A stretch of DNA of 64,000 nt from assembly GCF_038502225.1 (NCBI RefSeq), contig NC_091300.1:42967532-43031531 (forward strand), given 5' to 3'. This stretch comes from Cherax quadricarinatus. Lineage: Eukaryota; Arthropoda; Malacostraca; Decapoda; Parastacidae. A program made the position numbers and the translations under genes. Shown here in pieces: positions 9,629 to 19,793 of this stretch; the first letter of the stretch is position 1, and the number at the start of each line of letters is the position of its first letter. The notes under the pieces were generated by a model, which was not told where the DNA came from, did not search any database, and was given only the letters and a program-made list of their open reading frames with translations.

Positions 9629-11712
9629 AAGAGAGTGGTGAAGCAATGTAAAAAGAGAGCAAATGAGAGAGTGGGTGAGATGTTATCAACAAATTTTGTT
9701 GAAAATAAGAAAAAGTTTTGGAGTGAGATTAACAAGTTAAGAAAGCCTAGAGAACAAATGGATTTGTCAGTTAAAATAGGAGAGGAGAGTTATTAAATGG
9801 AGAGTTATAGGTATTGGGAAGATGGAGGGAATATTTTGAGGAATTGTTAAATGTTGATGAAGATAGGGAAGCTGTGATTTCGTGTATAGGACAAGGAGGA
9901 ATAACATCTTGTAGGAGTGAGGAAGAGCCAGTTGTGAGTGTGGGGGAAGTTCGTGAGGCAGTAGGTAAAATGAGAGGGGGTAAGGCAGCCGGGATTGATG
10001 GGATAAAGATAGAAATGTTAAAAGCAGGTGGGGATATAGTTTTGGAGTGGTTGGTGCAATTATTTAATAAATGTATGGAAGAGGGTAAGGTACCTAGGGA
10101 TTGGCAGAGAGCATGCATAGTTCCTTTGTATAAAGGCAAAGGGGATAAAAGAGAGTGCAAAAATTATAGGGGGATAAGTCTGCTGAGTATACCTGGTAAA
10201 GTGTATGGTAGAGTTATTATTGAAAGAATTAAGAGTAAGACGGAGAATAGGATAGCAGATGAACAAGGAGGCTTTAGGAAAGGTAGGGGGTGTGTGGACC
10301 AGGTGTTTACAGTGAAACATATAAGTGAACAGTATTTAGATAAGGCTAAAGAGGTCTTTGTGGCATTTATGGATTTGGAAAAGGCGTATGACAGAGTGGA
10401 TAGGGGGGCAATGTGGCAGATGTTGCAGGTGTATGGTATAGGAGGTAGGTTACTGAAAGCAGTGAAGAGTTTTTACGAGGATAGTGAGGCTCAAGTTAGA
10501 GTATGTAGGAAAGAGGGAAATTATTTCCCAGTAAAAGTAGGCCTTAGACAAGGATGTGTGATGTCACCGTGGTTGTTTAATATATTTATAGATGGGGTTG
10601 TAAGAGAAGTAAATGCGAGAGTCTTGGCAAGAGGCGTGGAGTTAAACGATAATCACACACAAAGTGGGAGTTGTCACAGCTGCTCTTTGCTGATGACACT
10701 GTGCTCTTGGGAGATTCTGAAGAGAAGTTGCAGAGATTGGTGGATGAATTTGGTAGGGTGTGCAAAAGAAGAAAATTAAAGGTGAATACAGGAAAGAGTA
10801 AGGTTATGAGGATAACAAAAAGATTAGGTGATGAAAGATTGAATATCAGATTGGAGGGAGAGAGTATGGAGGAGGTGAATGTATTCAGATATTTGGGAGT
10901 GGACGTGTCAGCGGATGGGTCTATGAAAGATGAGGTGAATCATAGAATTGATGAGGGGAAAAGAGTGAGTGGTGCACTTAGGAGTCTGTGGAGACAAAGA
11001 ACTTTGTCCTTGGAGGCAAAGAGGGGAATGTACGAGAGTATAGTTTTACCAACGCTCTTATATGGGTGTGAAGCATGGGTGATGAATGTTGCAGCGAGGA
11101 GAAGGCTGGAGGCAGTGGAGATGTCATGTCTGAGGGCAATGTGTGGTGTGAATATAATGCAGAGAATTCGTAGTTTGGAAGTTAGGAGGAGGTGCGGGAT
11201 TACCAAAACTGTTGTCCAGAGGGCTGAGGAAGGGTTGTTGAGGTGGTTCGGACATGTAGAGAGAATGGAGCGAAACAGAATGACTTCAAGAGTGTATCAG
11301 TCTGTAGTGGAAGGAAGGCGGGGTAGGGGTCGGCCTAGGAAAGGTTGGAGAGAGGGGGTAAAGGAGGTTTTGTGTGCGAGGGGCTTGGACTTCCAGCAGG
11401 CATGCGTGAGCGTGTTTGATAGGAGTGAATGGAGACAAATGGTTTTTAATACTTGACGTGCTGTTGGAGTGTGAGCAAAGTAACATTTATGAAGGGGTTC
11501 AGGGAAACCGGCAGGCCGGACTTGAGTCCTGGAGATGGGAAGTACAGTGCCTGCACTCTGAAGGAGGGGTGTTAATGTTGCAGTTTAAAAAATTTAGTGT
11601 AAAGCACCCTTCTGGCAAGACAGTGATGGAGTGAATGATGGTGAAAGTTTTTCTTTTTCGGGCCACCCTGCCTTGGTGGGAATCGGCCAGTGTGATAATA
11701 AAAAAAAAAAGT
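9627..11712 (+). pseudogene. RTE-like LINE, 5'-truncated, RT to 3' tail
   Basis: Plus strand. It starts in the endonuclease-RT linker (KRANERVGEMLS, WSEINKLRKP). After a frameshift near 9797 it continues with GRWREYFEELLNV, GKAAGIDGI, NYRGISLLSIPGK, motif A FMDLEKAYDRV and LRQGCVMSPWLF. A second frameshift at about 10650-10675 moves into the frame carrying LLFADDTVLL and the rest of the protein to 11456. The C-terminal block LLRWFGHVERM and RGRGRPRKGW is characteristic of RTE-type elements. The 3' UTR ends with a small hairpin (ccacc...ggtgg, about 11663-11681) and an A-rich tail at 11697-11710. The RT motifs are present but split by frameshifts, so the copy is not functional. The 5' end stops at the GT microsatellite. 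Confidence 0.88.
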
Positions 11713-11856
11713 ATATGCAAAACAACCACTCTGAAAGAATAGAGAAATTCCAAGCGCTTTCGTGACTACTCACATTATCAAGGAACTATGATAATGTGAG
11801 TAGTCACGAAAGCGCTTGGAATTTCTATATTCTTTCAGAGTGGTTGTTTTGCATAT
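11713..11856. mobile_element. Long palindrome (fold-back repeat), 68-bp arms
   Basis: Left arm 11713-11780 and right arm 11789-11856 are reverse complements with, by eye, a single mismatch. The loop is 8 nt. The core word agcgctttcgtgactac is present in both arms. It directly follows the A tail of the RTE-like LINE. I read it as a fold-back or MITE-like repeat; no coding capacity. Confidence 0.8.
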
Positions 11857-11886
11857 TCTGAAATCACCTGTTTACTGTGATCTTAT

Positions 11887-11888
<2 letters not shown>

Positions 11889-11978
<90 letters not shown>
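11889..11978. repeat. (TA)n microsatellite
   Basis: About 90 bp of uninterrupted TA. Confidence 0.97.
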
Positions 11979-11979
<1 letters not shown>

Positions 11980-12018
11980 CAACACTGCACTAGCCAAGGA
12001 GTCGAACCTATGCTGTTT

Positions 12019-12205
12019 TATAATAAAGTTGGTATAATTACCCACAATATGTAAAGTAAAAGGACACAGGTGCAACTAATGTGACATTTTAATGGGGGGA
12101 ACGTTTCGTTCTCCAGGTAACGGCTTGACCAAGCTCCTGGAGAGCGAAACGTTGCCACAATAAATGTCACATTAGTTGCACTTGTGTCCTTTTACTTTAC
12201 ATGTT
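12019..12205. mobile_element. Fold-back repeat with CGAAACGTT core (copy A)
   Basis: Imperfect palindrome. Arms carry aaagtaaaaggacac, gcaactaatgtgacatt and aacgtttcg on the left and their reverse complements on the right, around a short spacer near 12116-12132. The outer left flank, taataaagttggta, is shared with the right end of the copy at 30.1 kb, showing that these are copies of one family. Confidence 0.8.
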
Positions 12206-12245
12206 GTTTTGGCCCGCCTCATGGTGAGAGAAAACGCATGATGTT

Positions 12246-12322
12246 TCAGACCACTAGACCACACAATCTTTTAGACCACTAGACCACACAATCTTTTAGA
12301 CCACTAGACCACACAATCTTTA
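12246..12322. repeat. Three-copy 25-bp tandem repeat
   Basis: Three near-identical copies of a 25-bp unit containing agaccactagaccacac. Confidence 0.9.
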
Positions 12323-12424
12323 ACAATGGTGCATCCAGCCAAGCTATGTCCTTCGATGGTGGTACAGTATTTATTTATATTCATACACGGTGCTATGGAC
12401 GCCTCTGAGCTGATCTCATTCTTC

Positions 12425-14306
12425 TCCCAGTGTGGTGTACTAGCCTCCAGTGTGGTGTACTAGCCTCCAGTGTGGTGTACTAGCCTCCAGTGTGGTGCAC
12501 TAGCCTCCAGTGTGGTGTACTAGCCTCCAGTGTGGTGTACTAGCCTCCAGTGTGGTGTACTAGCCTCCAGTGTGGTGCACTAGCGTCCAGTGTGGTGTAC
12601 TAGCCTCCAGTGTGGTGTACTAGCCTCCAGTGTGGTGTACTAGCCTCCAGTGTGGTGCACTAGCCTCCAGTGTGGTGCACTAGCCTCCAGTGTGGTGTAC
12701 TAGCCTCCAGTGTGGTGTACTAGCCTCCAGTGTGGTGTACTAGCCTCCAGTGTGGTGCACTAGCCTCCAGTGTGGTGTACTAGCCTCCAGTGTGGTGTAC
12801 TAGCCTCCAGTGTGGTGTACTAGCCTCCAGTGTGGTGTACTAGCCTCCAGTGTGGTGCACTAGCCTCCAGTGTGGTGTACTAGCCTCCAGTGTGGTGTAC
12901 TAGCCTCCAGTGTGGTGCACTAGCCTCCAGTGTGGTGCACTAGCCTCCAGTGTGGTGTACTAGCCTCCAGTGTGGTGCAGTAGCCTCCAGTGTGTACTAG
13001 CCTCCAGTGTGGTGTACTAGCCTCCAGTGTGGTGCACTAGCCTCCAGTGTGGTGCACTAGCCTCCAGTGTGGTGCACTAGCCTCCAGTGTGGTGCACTAG
13101 CCTCCAGAGTGGTGTACTAGCCTCCAGTGTGGTGTACTAGCCTCCAGTGTGGTGTACTAGCCTCCAGTGTGGTGCAGTAGCCTCCAGTGTGGTGTACTAG
13201 CCTCCAGTGTGGTGTACTAGCCTCCAGTGTGGTGCACTAGCCTCCAGTGTGGTGCACTAGCCTCCAGTGTGGCGTACTAGCCTCCAGTGTGGTGCACTAG
13301 CCTCCAGTGTGGTGCACTAGCCTCCAGTGTGGTGTACTAGCCTCCAGTGTGGTGTACTAGCCTCCAGTGTGGTGTACTAGCCTCCAGTGTGGTGTACTAG
13401 CCTCCAGTGTGGTGCACTAGCCTCCAGTGTGGTGTACTAGCCTCCAGTGTGGTGCACTAGCCTCCAGTGTGGTGCACTAGCCTCCAGTGTGGTGCACTAG
13501 CCTCCAGTGTGGTGCACTAGCCTCCAGTGTGGTGCACTAGCCTCCAGTGTGGTGCACTAGCCTCCAGTGTGGTGTACTAGCCTCCAGTGTGGTGTACTAG
13601 CCTCCAGTGTGGTGTACTAGCCTCCAGTGTGGTGCACTAGCCTCCAGTGTGGTGCACTAGCCTCCAGTGTGGTGCACTAGCCTCCAGTGTGGTGCACTAG
13701 CCTCCAGTGTGGTGTACTAGCCTCCAGTGTGGTGTACTAGCCTCCAGTGTGGTGCACTAGCCTCCAGTGTGGTGTACTAGCCTCCAGTGTGGTGTACTAG
13801 CCTCCAGTGTGGTGCACTAGCCTCCAGTGTGGTGTACTAGCCTCCAGTGTGGTGCACTAGCCTCAAGTGTGGTGTACTAGCCTCCAGTGTGGTGCACTAC
13901 CCTCCAGTGTGGTGTACTAGCCTCCAGTGTGGTGTACTAGCCTCCAGTGTGGTGTACTAGCCTCCAGTGTGGTGCACTAGCCTCCAGTGTGGTGCACTAG
14001 CCTCCAGTGTGGTGTACTAGCCTCCAGTGTGGTGTACTAGCCTCCAGTGTGGTGCACTAGCCTCCAGTGTGGTGTACTAGCCTCCAGTGTGGTGTACTAG
14101 CCTCCAGTGTGGTGCACTAGCCTCCAGTGTGGTGTACTAGCCTCCAGTGTGGTGTACTAGCCTCCAGTGTGGTGTACTAGCCTCCAGTGTGGTGTACTAG
14201 CCTCCAGTGTGGTGTACTAGCCTCCAGTGTGGTGTACTAGCCTCCAGTGTGGTGTACTAGCCTCCAGTGTGGTGTACTAGCCTCCAGTGTGGTGTACTAG
14301 CCTCCA
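12425..14306. repeat. 20-bp minisatellite, about 94 copies
   Basis: Unit cctccagtgtggtgtactag. The main variant replaces gtgtac with gtgcac; both types are interspersed. One unit near 12988 lacks 3 bp and shifts the phase. The last ~200 bp are almost purely the gtgtac type. Each unit contains a stop codon in some frames, so no long ORF results. Confidence 0.98.
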
Positions 14307-14431
14307 CAAGCACTATATATATATTATTGTAACTACGAACGAGTGCTATTTAATCAATAACAACACAGCGACATTATCATCGTGAGCGTTGATAATTAAC
14401 ACCTAATGATACATCCTGTCCTGTTGGTAGG
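14307..14431. other. Short unique spacer between two minisatellites
   Basis: About 125 bp of ordinary sequence with a short TA run. Nothing was recognised. Confidence 0.5.
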
Positions 14432-17400
14432 AAGACTCTGTCTACCTGTGTTCCCCCAGACTCTGTCTACCTGTGTTCCCCCAGGCTCTGTCTACCAGTG
14501 TTGCCCCAGACTCTGTCTACCAGTGTTCCCCCAGACTCTGCCTACCTGTGTTCCCCCAGGCTCTGTCTACCTGTGTTCCCCCAGGCTCTGTCTACCAGTG
14601 TTCCCCCAGGCTCTGTCTACTTGTGTTTCCCCAGGCTCTGTCTACCAGTGTTCCCCCAGGCTCTGTCTACCTGTGTTCCCCCAGGCTCTGTCTACCAGTG
14701 TTCCCCCAGGCTGTGTCTACCTGTGTTCCCCCAGGCTCTGTCTACCAGTGTTCCCCCAGACTCTGTCTACCAGTGTTCCCCCAGGCTCTGTCTACCAGTG
14801 TTCCCCCAGGCTCTGTCTACCAGTGTTCCCCCAGGCTCTGTCTACCTGTGTTCCCCCAGGCTCTGTCTACCTGTGTTCCCCCAGGCTCTGTCTACCTGTG
14901 TTCCCCCAGGCTCTGTCTACCTGTGTTCCCCCAGGCTCTGTCTACCTGTGTTCCCCCAGGCTCTGTCTACCTGTGTTCCCCCAGGCTCTGTCTACCTGTG
15001 TTCCCCCAGGCTCTGTCTACCTGTGTTCCCCCAGGCTCTGTCTACCTGTGTTCCCCCAGACTCTGTCTACCAGTGTTCCCCCAGGCTCTGTCTACCAGTG
15101 TTCCCCCAGACTCTGTCTACCAGTGTTCCCCCAGGCTCTGTCTACCAGTGTTCCCCCAGGCTCTGTCTACCTGTGTTCCCCCAGGCTCTGTCTACCTGTG
15201 TTCCCCCAGGCTCTGTCTACCTGTGTTCCCCCAGGCTCTGTCTACCAGTGTTCCCCCAGGCTCTGTCTACCAGTGTTCCCCCAGGCTCTGTCTACCAGTG
15301 TTCCCCCAGGCTCTGTCTACCTGTGTTCCCCCAGACTCTGTCTACCTGTGTTCCCCCAGGCTCTGTCTACCTGTGTTCCCCCAGGCTCTGTCTACCTGTG
15401 TTCCCCCAGGCTCTGTCTACCTGTGTTCCCCCAGGCTCTGTCTACCTGTGTTCCCCCAGGCTCTGTCTACCTGTGTTCCCCCAGGCTCTGTCTACCAGTG
15501 TTCCCCCAGGCTCTGTCTACCTGTGTTCCCCCAGGCTCTGTCTACCAGTGTTCCCCCAGGCTCTGTCTACCAGTGTTCCCCCAGGCTCTGTCTACCAGTG
15601 TTCCCCCAGGCTCTGTCTACCAGTGTTCCCCCAGACTCTGTCTACCAGTGTTCCCCCAGGCTCTGTCTACCTGTGTTCCCCCAGGCTCTGTCTACCAGTG
15701 TTCCCCCAGGCTCTGTCTACCAGTGTTCCCCCAGGCTCTGTCTACCAGTGTTCCCCCAGGCTCTGTCTACCAGTGTTCCCCCAGGCTCTGTCTACCAGTG
15801 TTCCCCCAGACTCTGTCTACCAGTGTTCCCCCAGGCTCTGTCTACCTGTGTTCCCCCAGGCTCTGTCTACCAGTGTTCCCCCAGGCTCTGTCTACCAGTG
15901 TTCCCCCAGACTCTGTCTACCAGTGTTCCCCCAGGCTCTGTCTACCAGTGTTCCCCCAGACTCTGTCTACCTGTGTTCCCCCAGGCTCTGTCTACCAGTG
16001 TTCCCCCAGGCTCTGTCTACCTGTGTTCCCCCAGGCTCTGTCTACCAGTGTTCCCCCAGGCTCTGTCTACCAGTGTTCCCCCAGGCTCTGTCTACCAGTG
16101 TTCCCCCAGACTCTGTCTACCTGTGTTCCCCCAGGCTCTGTCTACCAGTGTTCCCCCAGACTCTGTCTACCTGTGTTCCCCCAGGCTCTGTCTACCAGTG
16201 TTCCCCCAGACTCTGTCTACCTGTGTTCCCCCAGGCTCTGTCTACCAGTGTTCCCCCAGGCTCTGTCTACCAGTGTTCCCCCAGGCTCTGTCTACCAGTG
16301 TTCCCCCAGGCTCTGTCTACCAGTGTTCCCCCAGACTCTGTCTACCAGTGTTCCCCCAGGCTCTGTCTACCAGTGTTCCCCCAGACTCTGTCTACCTGTG
16401 TTCCCCCAGGCTCTGTCTACCAGTGTTCCCCCAGGCTCTGTCTACCAGTGTTCCCCCAGGCTCTGTCTACCAGTGTTCCCCCAGGCTCTGTCTACCAGTG
16501 TTCCCCCAGGCTCTGTCTACCAGTGTTCCCCCAGGCTCTGTCTACCAGTGTTCCCCCAGGCTCTGTCTACCAGTGTTCCCCCAGGCTCTGTTTACCTGTG
16601 TTCCCCCAGGCTCTGTCTACCTGTGTTCCCCCAGGCTCTGTCTACCAGTGTTCCCCAGACTCTGCCTAGTTGTGTTCCCCCAGACTCTGCCTACCAGTGT
16701 TCCCCCAGGCTATGTCTACCAGTGTTCCCCCAGGCTATGTTTACCAGTGTTCCCCCAGGCTCTGTCTACTTGTAATCCCCCAGACTCTGCCTACCTGTGT
16801 TTCCCCAGACTCTGCCTACCTGTGTTCCCCCAGACTCTGCCTACCTGTGTTCCCCCAGACTCTGCCTACCTGTGTTCCCCCAGACTCTGCCTACCTGTGT
16901 TCCCCCAGACTCTGCCTACCTGTGTTCCCCCAGACTCTGCCTACCTGTGTTCCCCCAGACTCTGCCTACCTGTGTTCCCCCAGACTCTGCCTACCTGTGT
17001 TCCCCCAGACTCTGCCTACCTGTGTTCCCCCAGACTCTGCCTACCTGTGTTCCCCCAGACTCTGCCTACCTGTGTTCCCCCAGACTCTGCCTACCTGTGT
17101 TCCCCCAGACTCTGCCTACCTGTGTTCCCCCAGACTCTGCCTACCTGTGTTCCCCCAGACTCTGCCTACCTGTGTTCCCCCAGACTCTGCCTACCTGTGT
17201 TCCCCCAGACTCTGCCTACCTGTGTTCCCCCAGACTCTGCCTACCTGTGTTCCCCCAGACTCTGCCTACCTGTGTTCCCCCAGACTCTGCCTACCTGTGT
17301 TCCCCCAGACTCTGCCTACCTGTGTTCCCCCAGACTCTGCCTACCTGTGTTCCCCCAGACTCTGCCTACCTGTGTTCCCCCAGACTCTGCCTACCTGTGT

Positions 17401-17975
17401 TCCCCCAGACTCTGCCTACCTGTGTTCCCCCAGACTCTGCCTACCTGTGTTCCCCCAGACTCTGCCTACCTGTGTTCCCCCAGACTCTGCCTACCTGTGT
17501 TCCCCCAGACTCTGCCTACCTGTGTTCCCCCAGACTCTGCCTACCTGTGTTCCCCCAGACTCTGCCTACCTGTGTTCCCCCAGACTCTGCCTACCTGTGT
17601 TCCCCCAGACTCTGCCTACCTGTGTTCCCCCAGACTCTGCCTACCTGTGTTCCCCCAGACTCTGTCTACCTGTGTTCCCCCAGGCTCTGTCTACCTGTGT
17701 TCCCCCAGGCTCTGTCTACCTGTGTTCCCCCAGGCTCTGTCTACCTGTGTTCCCCCAGGCTCTGTCTACCTGTGTTCCCCCAGGCTCTGTCTACCTGTGT
17801 TCCCCCAGGCTCTGTCTACCTGTGTTCCCCCAGACTCTGTCTACCTGTGTTCCCCCAGACTCTGTCTACCTGTGTTCCCCCAGACTCTGTCTACCTGTGT
17901 TCCCCCAGACTCTGTCTACCTGTGTTCCCCCAGACTCTGTCTACCTGTGTTCCCCCAGACTCTGTCTACCTATCT
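14432..17975. repeat. 25-bp minisatellite, about 142 copies
   Basis: The unit contains ctctgtctacc and tgtgttcccccag. Positions vary between cctgtg and ccagtg and between cagg and caga. Three zones can be seen: a mixed zone to about 16,660, a homogeneous ctctgcc/caga zone at about 16,797-17,660, and a third uniform zone to 17,975. Because 25 is not a multiple of 3 and the unit has no stop in any plus-strand frame, three overlapping reading frames stay open, the longest 1,271 codons and Pro/Cys/Ser-rich. I regard these as artefacts. Decayed copies continue to about 18,210. Confidence 0.97.
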
Positions 17976-18210
17976 TCTGGCTCTATCTCCTCTAGGCTCT
18001 GCTTATCTGTTTTCCCCCCAGTCTCTATCTACCTGTCTTTCTAGGCTCTGTCTACCTATCTTCGCACAGGCTTTGTCCACCTATCTTCCCCAGGCTATTT
18101 TCCCCCAGTTTCTGTCTACCTATCTTTCCCCAGGCTCTGTCTTCCTATCTTCCCCAGGCTCTGTCCATCTGTTTTCCCCAGTCTTTGTCTACCTGTCTTC
18201 CCCCAACCTC
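17976..18210. repeat. Decayed edge of the 25-bp minisatellite
   Basis: Recognisable but diverged units (ctctgtctacctatctt and similar) with indels. They show that array ageing is greatest at the margin. Confidence 0.8.
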
Positions 18211-18521
18211 TGTCAACTCATCTCTGAATTCTTTACCACTCCCTATCAACACATCCCGTCACTGATCCCATCCTTCCTGTCTTTATAGTACTTAACCCAC
18301 GCTATAATGGGTTTCAATCCTGTATCTCGGCGGCCCGATCTTAAAATCTTAATTAACGCAAAACAAACACCCATAAAGTGTCTCATTAAAACTGCCTCTG
18401 TCCCGAGTTGGCATGTAGACGATGGCGACCGCATCCTAATGTCGCTCATACTGAGCAGAAGTTGACCTTTATTGGTGCGATTGTAGAGTTGGGTTTCTGT
18501 ATGAGAGGCTTCGTTATCCTG
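18211..18521. other. Unassigned sequence
   Basis: No gene or repeat family was recognised. Confidence 0.35.
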
Positions 18522-18686
18522 GTGTGTGGGAGAGGCTTAGTTATCCTGATGTCTGGGGGAGGCTTAGTTATCCTGATGTCTGGGGGAGGCTTAGTTATCC
18601 TACTGGGTGGGGGAGGATTAGTTATCCTAGCGTGTATGGTGGAGACCTGGTTATCAGAGGGTGTGTGGTAGAGGCTTAATTATCCT
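18522..18686. repeat. Relict copies of the 29-bp minisatellite
   Basis: About six diverged units (ggcttagttatcctgatg) that grade at the right edge into the tggttatcagaggg type of the main array at 19.8 kb. The two arrays are related but separated by about 1.1 kb. Confidence 0.75.
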
Positions 18687-18789
18687 AATTTTAGGTCACT
18701 GATAATGAATATCATGGTTAAAATTATTTGTTAGCTCTACTTTTCAACATACATCTACGTGTCACAACAGGTTCCAGCAGGCTTGTGGC

Positions 18790-19600
18790 AGTGTGTTTCT
18801 TATCACACTCACAGCCTCACTGCCTTTCATTATTGTTACAGCAGTCACAGAAGGTGGTTGTGCTGTGGGGACAAAGGTTGTTGCTCTTGTGATGGGCTTG
18901 CAGGGCGGATACACCAAGTACTGTTTCTTTCTATGTGAATGGGACAGTCGTGCAGAAGGTTCCCACTACATCAGGAGAGACTGACCACCTCGTCAATCAT
19001 TGGAGCCTGGGATGAAAAATATCAACATTCAACTCTCACTGAACCAAACAAAATTTTGCTGTTACCACTACACATAAAACTGGGGCTCATGAAAAACATG
19101 AACAAATCCGGTCAGGGATTCAATTATTTAACATCAAAATTCCCCTCGCTGAGCGATCCTAAGAGATGGAGTCTTCAATGGTTCTCAGATTCGAGAGCTT
19201 CTTAAAGATGGTGACTTTGAATCGGATCTTCATGGGGAGGAGAAAGCTGCTTGGGGAGCATTCAAATTAGTGGTGAAGTGATTTCTCGGAAACAGAGGGA
19301 AGTAAACTTTGAAGAATTAGTGGAAAACCTCATCAAGATTTACAAGAACATGGGATGTAACATGTCAATTAAAATCCACTTTTTTGACTCACATTTAGGC
19401 TTTTTTTTCCAGTGAACTGTGGGGCAGTTAGTGACGAAGATGGTGATTGTTTCACCAAGATATTTCAACCATGGAAAAAGTACCAGAGCAAATGGGGCAC
19501 AAGAATGCTTGCAGACTATTGCTGGACATTGGCAAGAGATGATTCTTCAGCCCACTATAACCGTCAAGCAAAAAGGCAGAGAGTAGGTACGGATTAGAGT
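18790..19600 (+). pseudogene. Pseudogene of an uncharacterised arthropod protein family
   Basis: Conserved blocks occur in collinear order but in different frames: TKVVALVMGLQGGYTK and FFLCEWDSRA with HYIRRD (18,860-18,981, then an in-frame TGA); PPRQSLEPGMKN; LLPLHIKLGLMKN and FPSLSDPK (about 19,057-19,163); SQIRELLKDGDFE and EEKAAWGAFKLVVK (19,165-19,278, then TGA); FEELVENL and MGCNMSIKIHF (19,299-19,400); and NCGAVSDEDGD, YQSKWG and MLADYCWTLARDD to NRQAKRQR (19,415-19,590). From memory these blocks belong to a protein found repeatedly in insect, spider and crustacean genomes, usually unnamed and apparently repeat-derived; I cannot give a function. At least four frameshifts and several in-frame stops make it non-functional. 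It lies between a relict and a young copy of the same minisatellite. Confidence 0.75.
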
Positions 19601-19793
19601 TTAAAACATACCGACACATATTGTACGTTAAAATAAAATAATCAAATATTACATGTTTCGTATCTTTAAGTCTATAACCAAAAAGCATTTTTCAAGGTGA
19701 TATTTGGATTCAGGACATGAAAATACATAAGAATTAACTAATATCATTTAAGAAGCGTACAACTTTTCAAAAATTGTTGACCAATATTATCAC

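Noticed and set aside
8492..9646. A protein with a His-Thr-rich N-terminus
   Set aside because: The HTHTHT part is read-through of the GT microsatellite. Only the downstream part is LINE RT.
6240..11712. Single twin-primed RTE-like insertion
   Set aside because: The two halves overlap by about 400 bp and differ clearly in the overlap, so two independent insertions are more likely. Kept as a finding because it can be tested.
12425..14306. CRISPR array
   Set aside because: Units are contiguous with no unique spacers, and the context is eukaryotic. The same holds for all arrays in the window.
14406..18288. Open frames of 441-1,271 codons encoding Pro/Cys-rich 25-residue repeats
   Set aside because: A 25-bp stop-free unit opens all three plus-strand frames at once. 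Nothing favours one frame, and substitutions are not biased to synonymous sites in any single frame.
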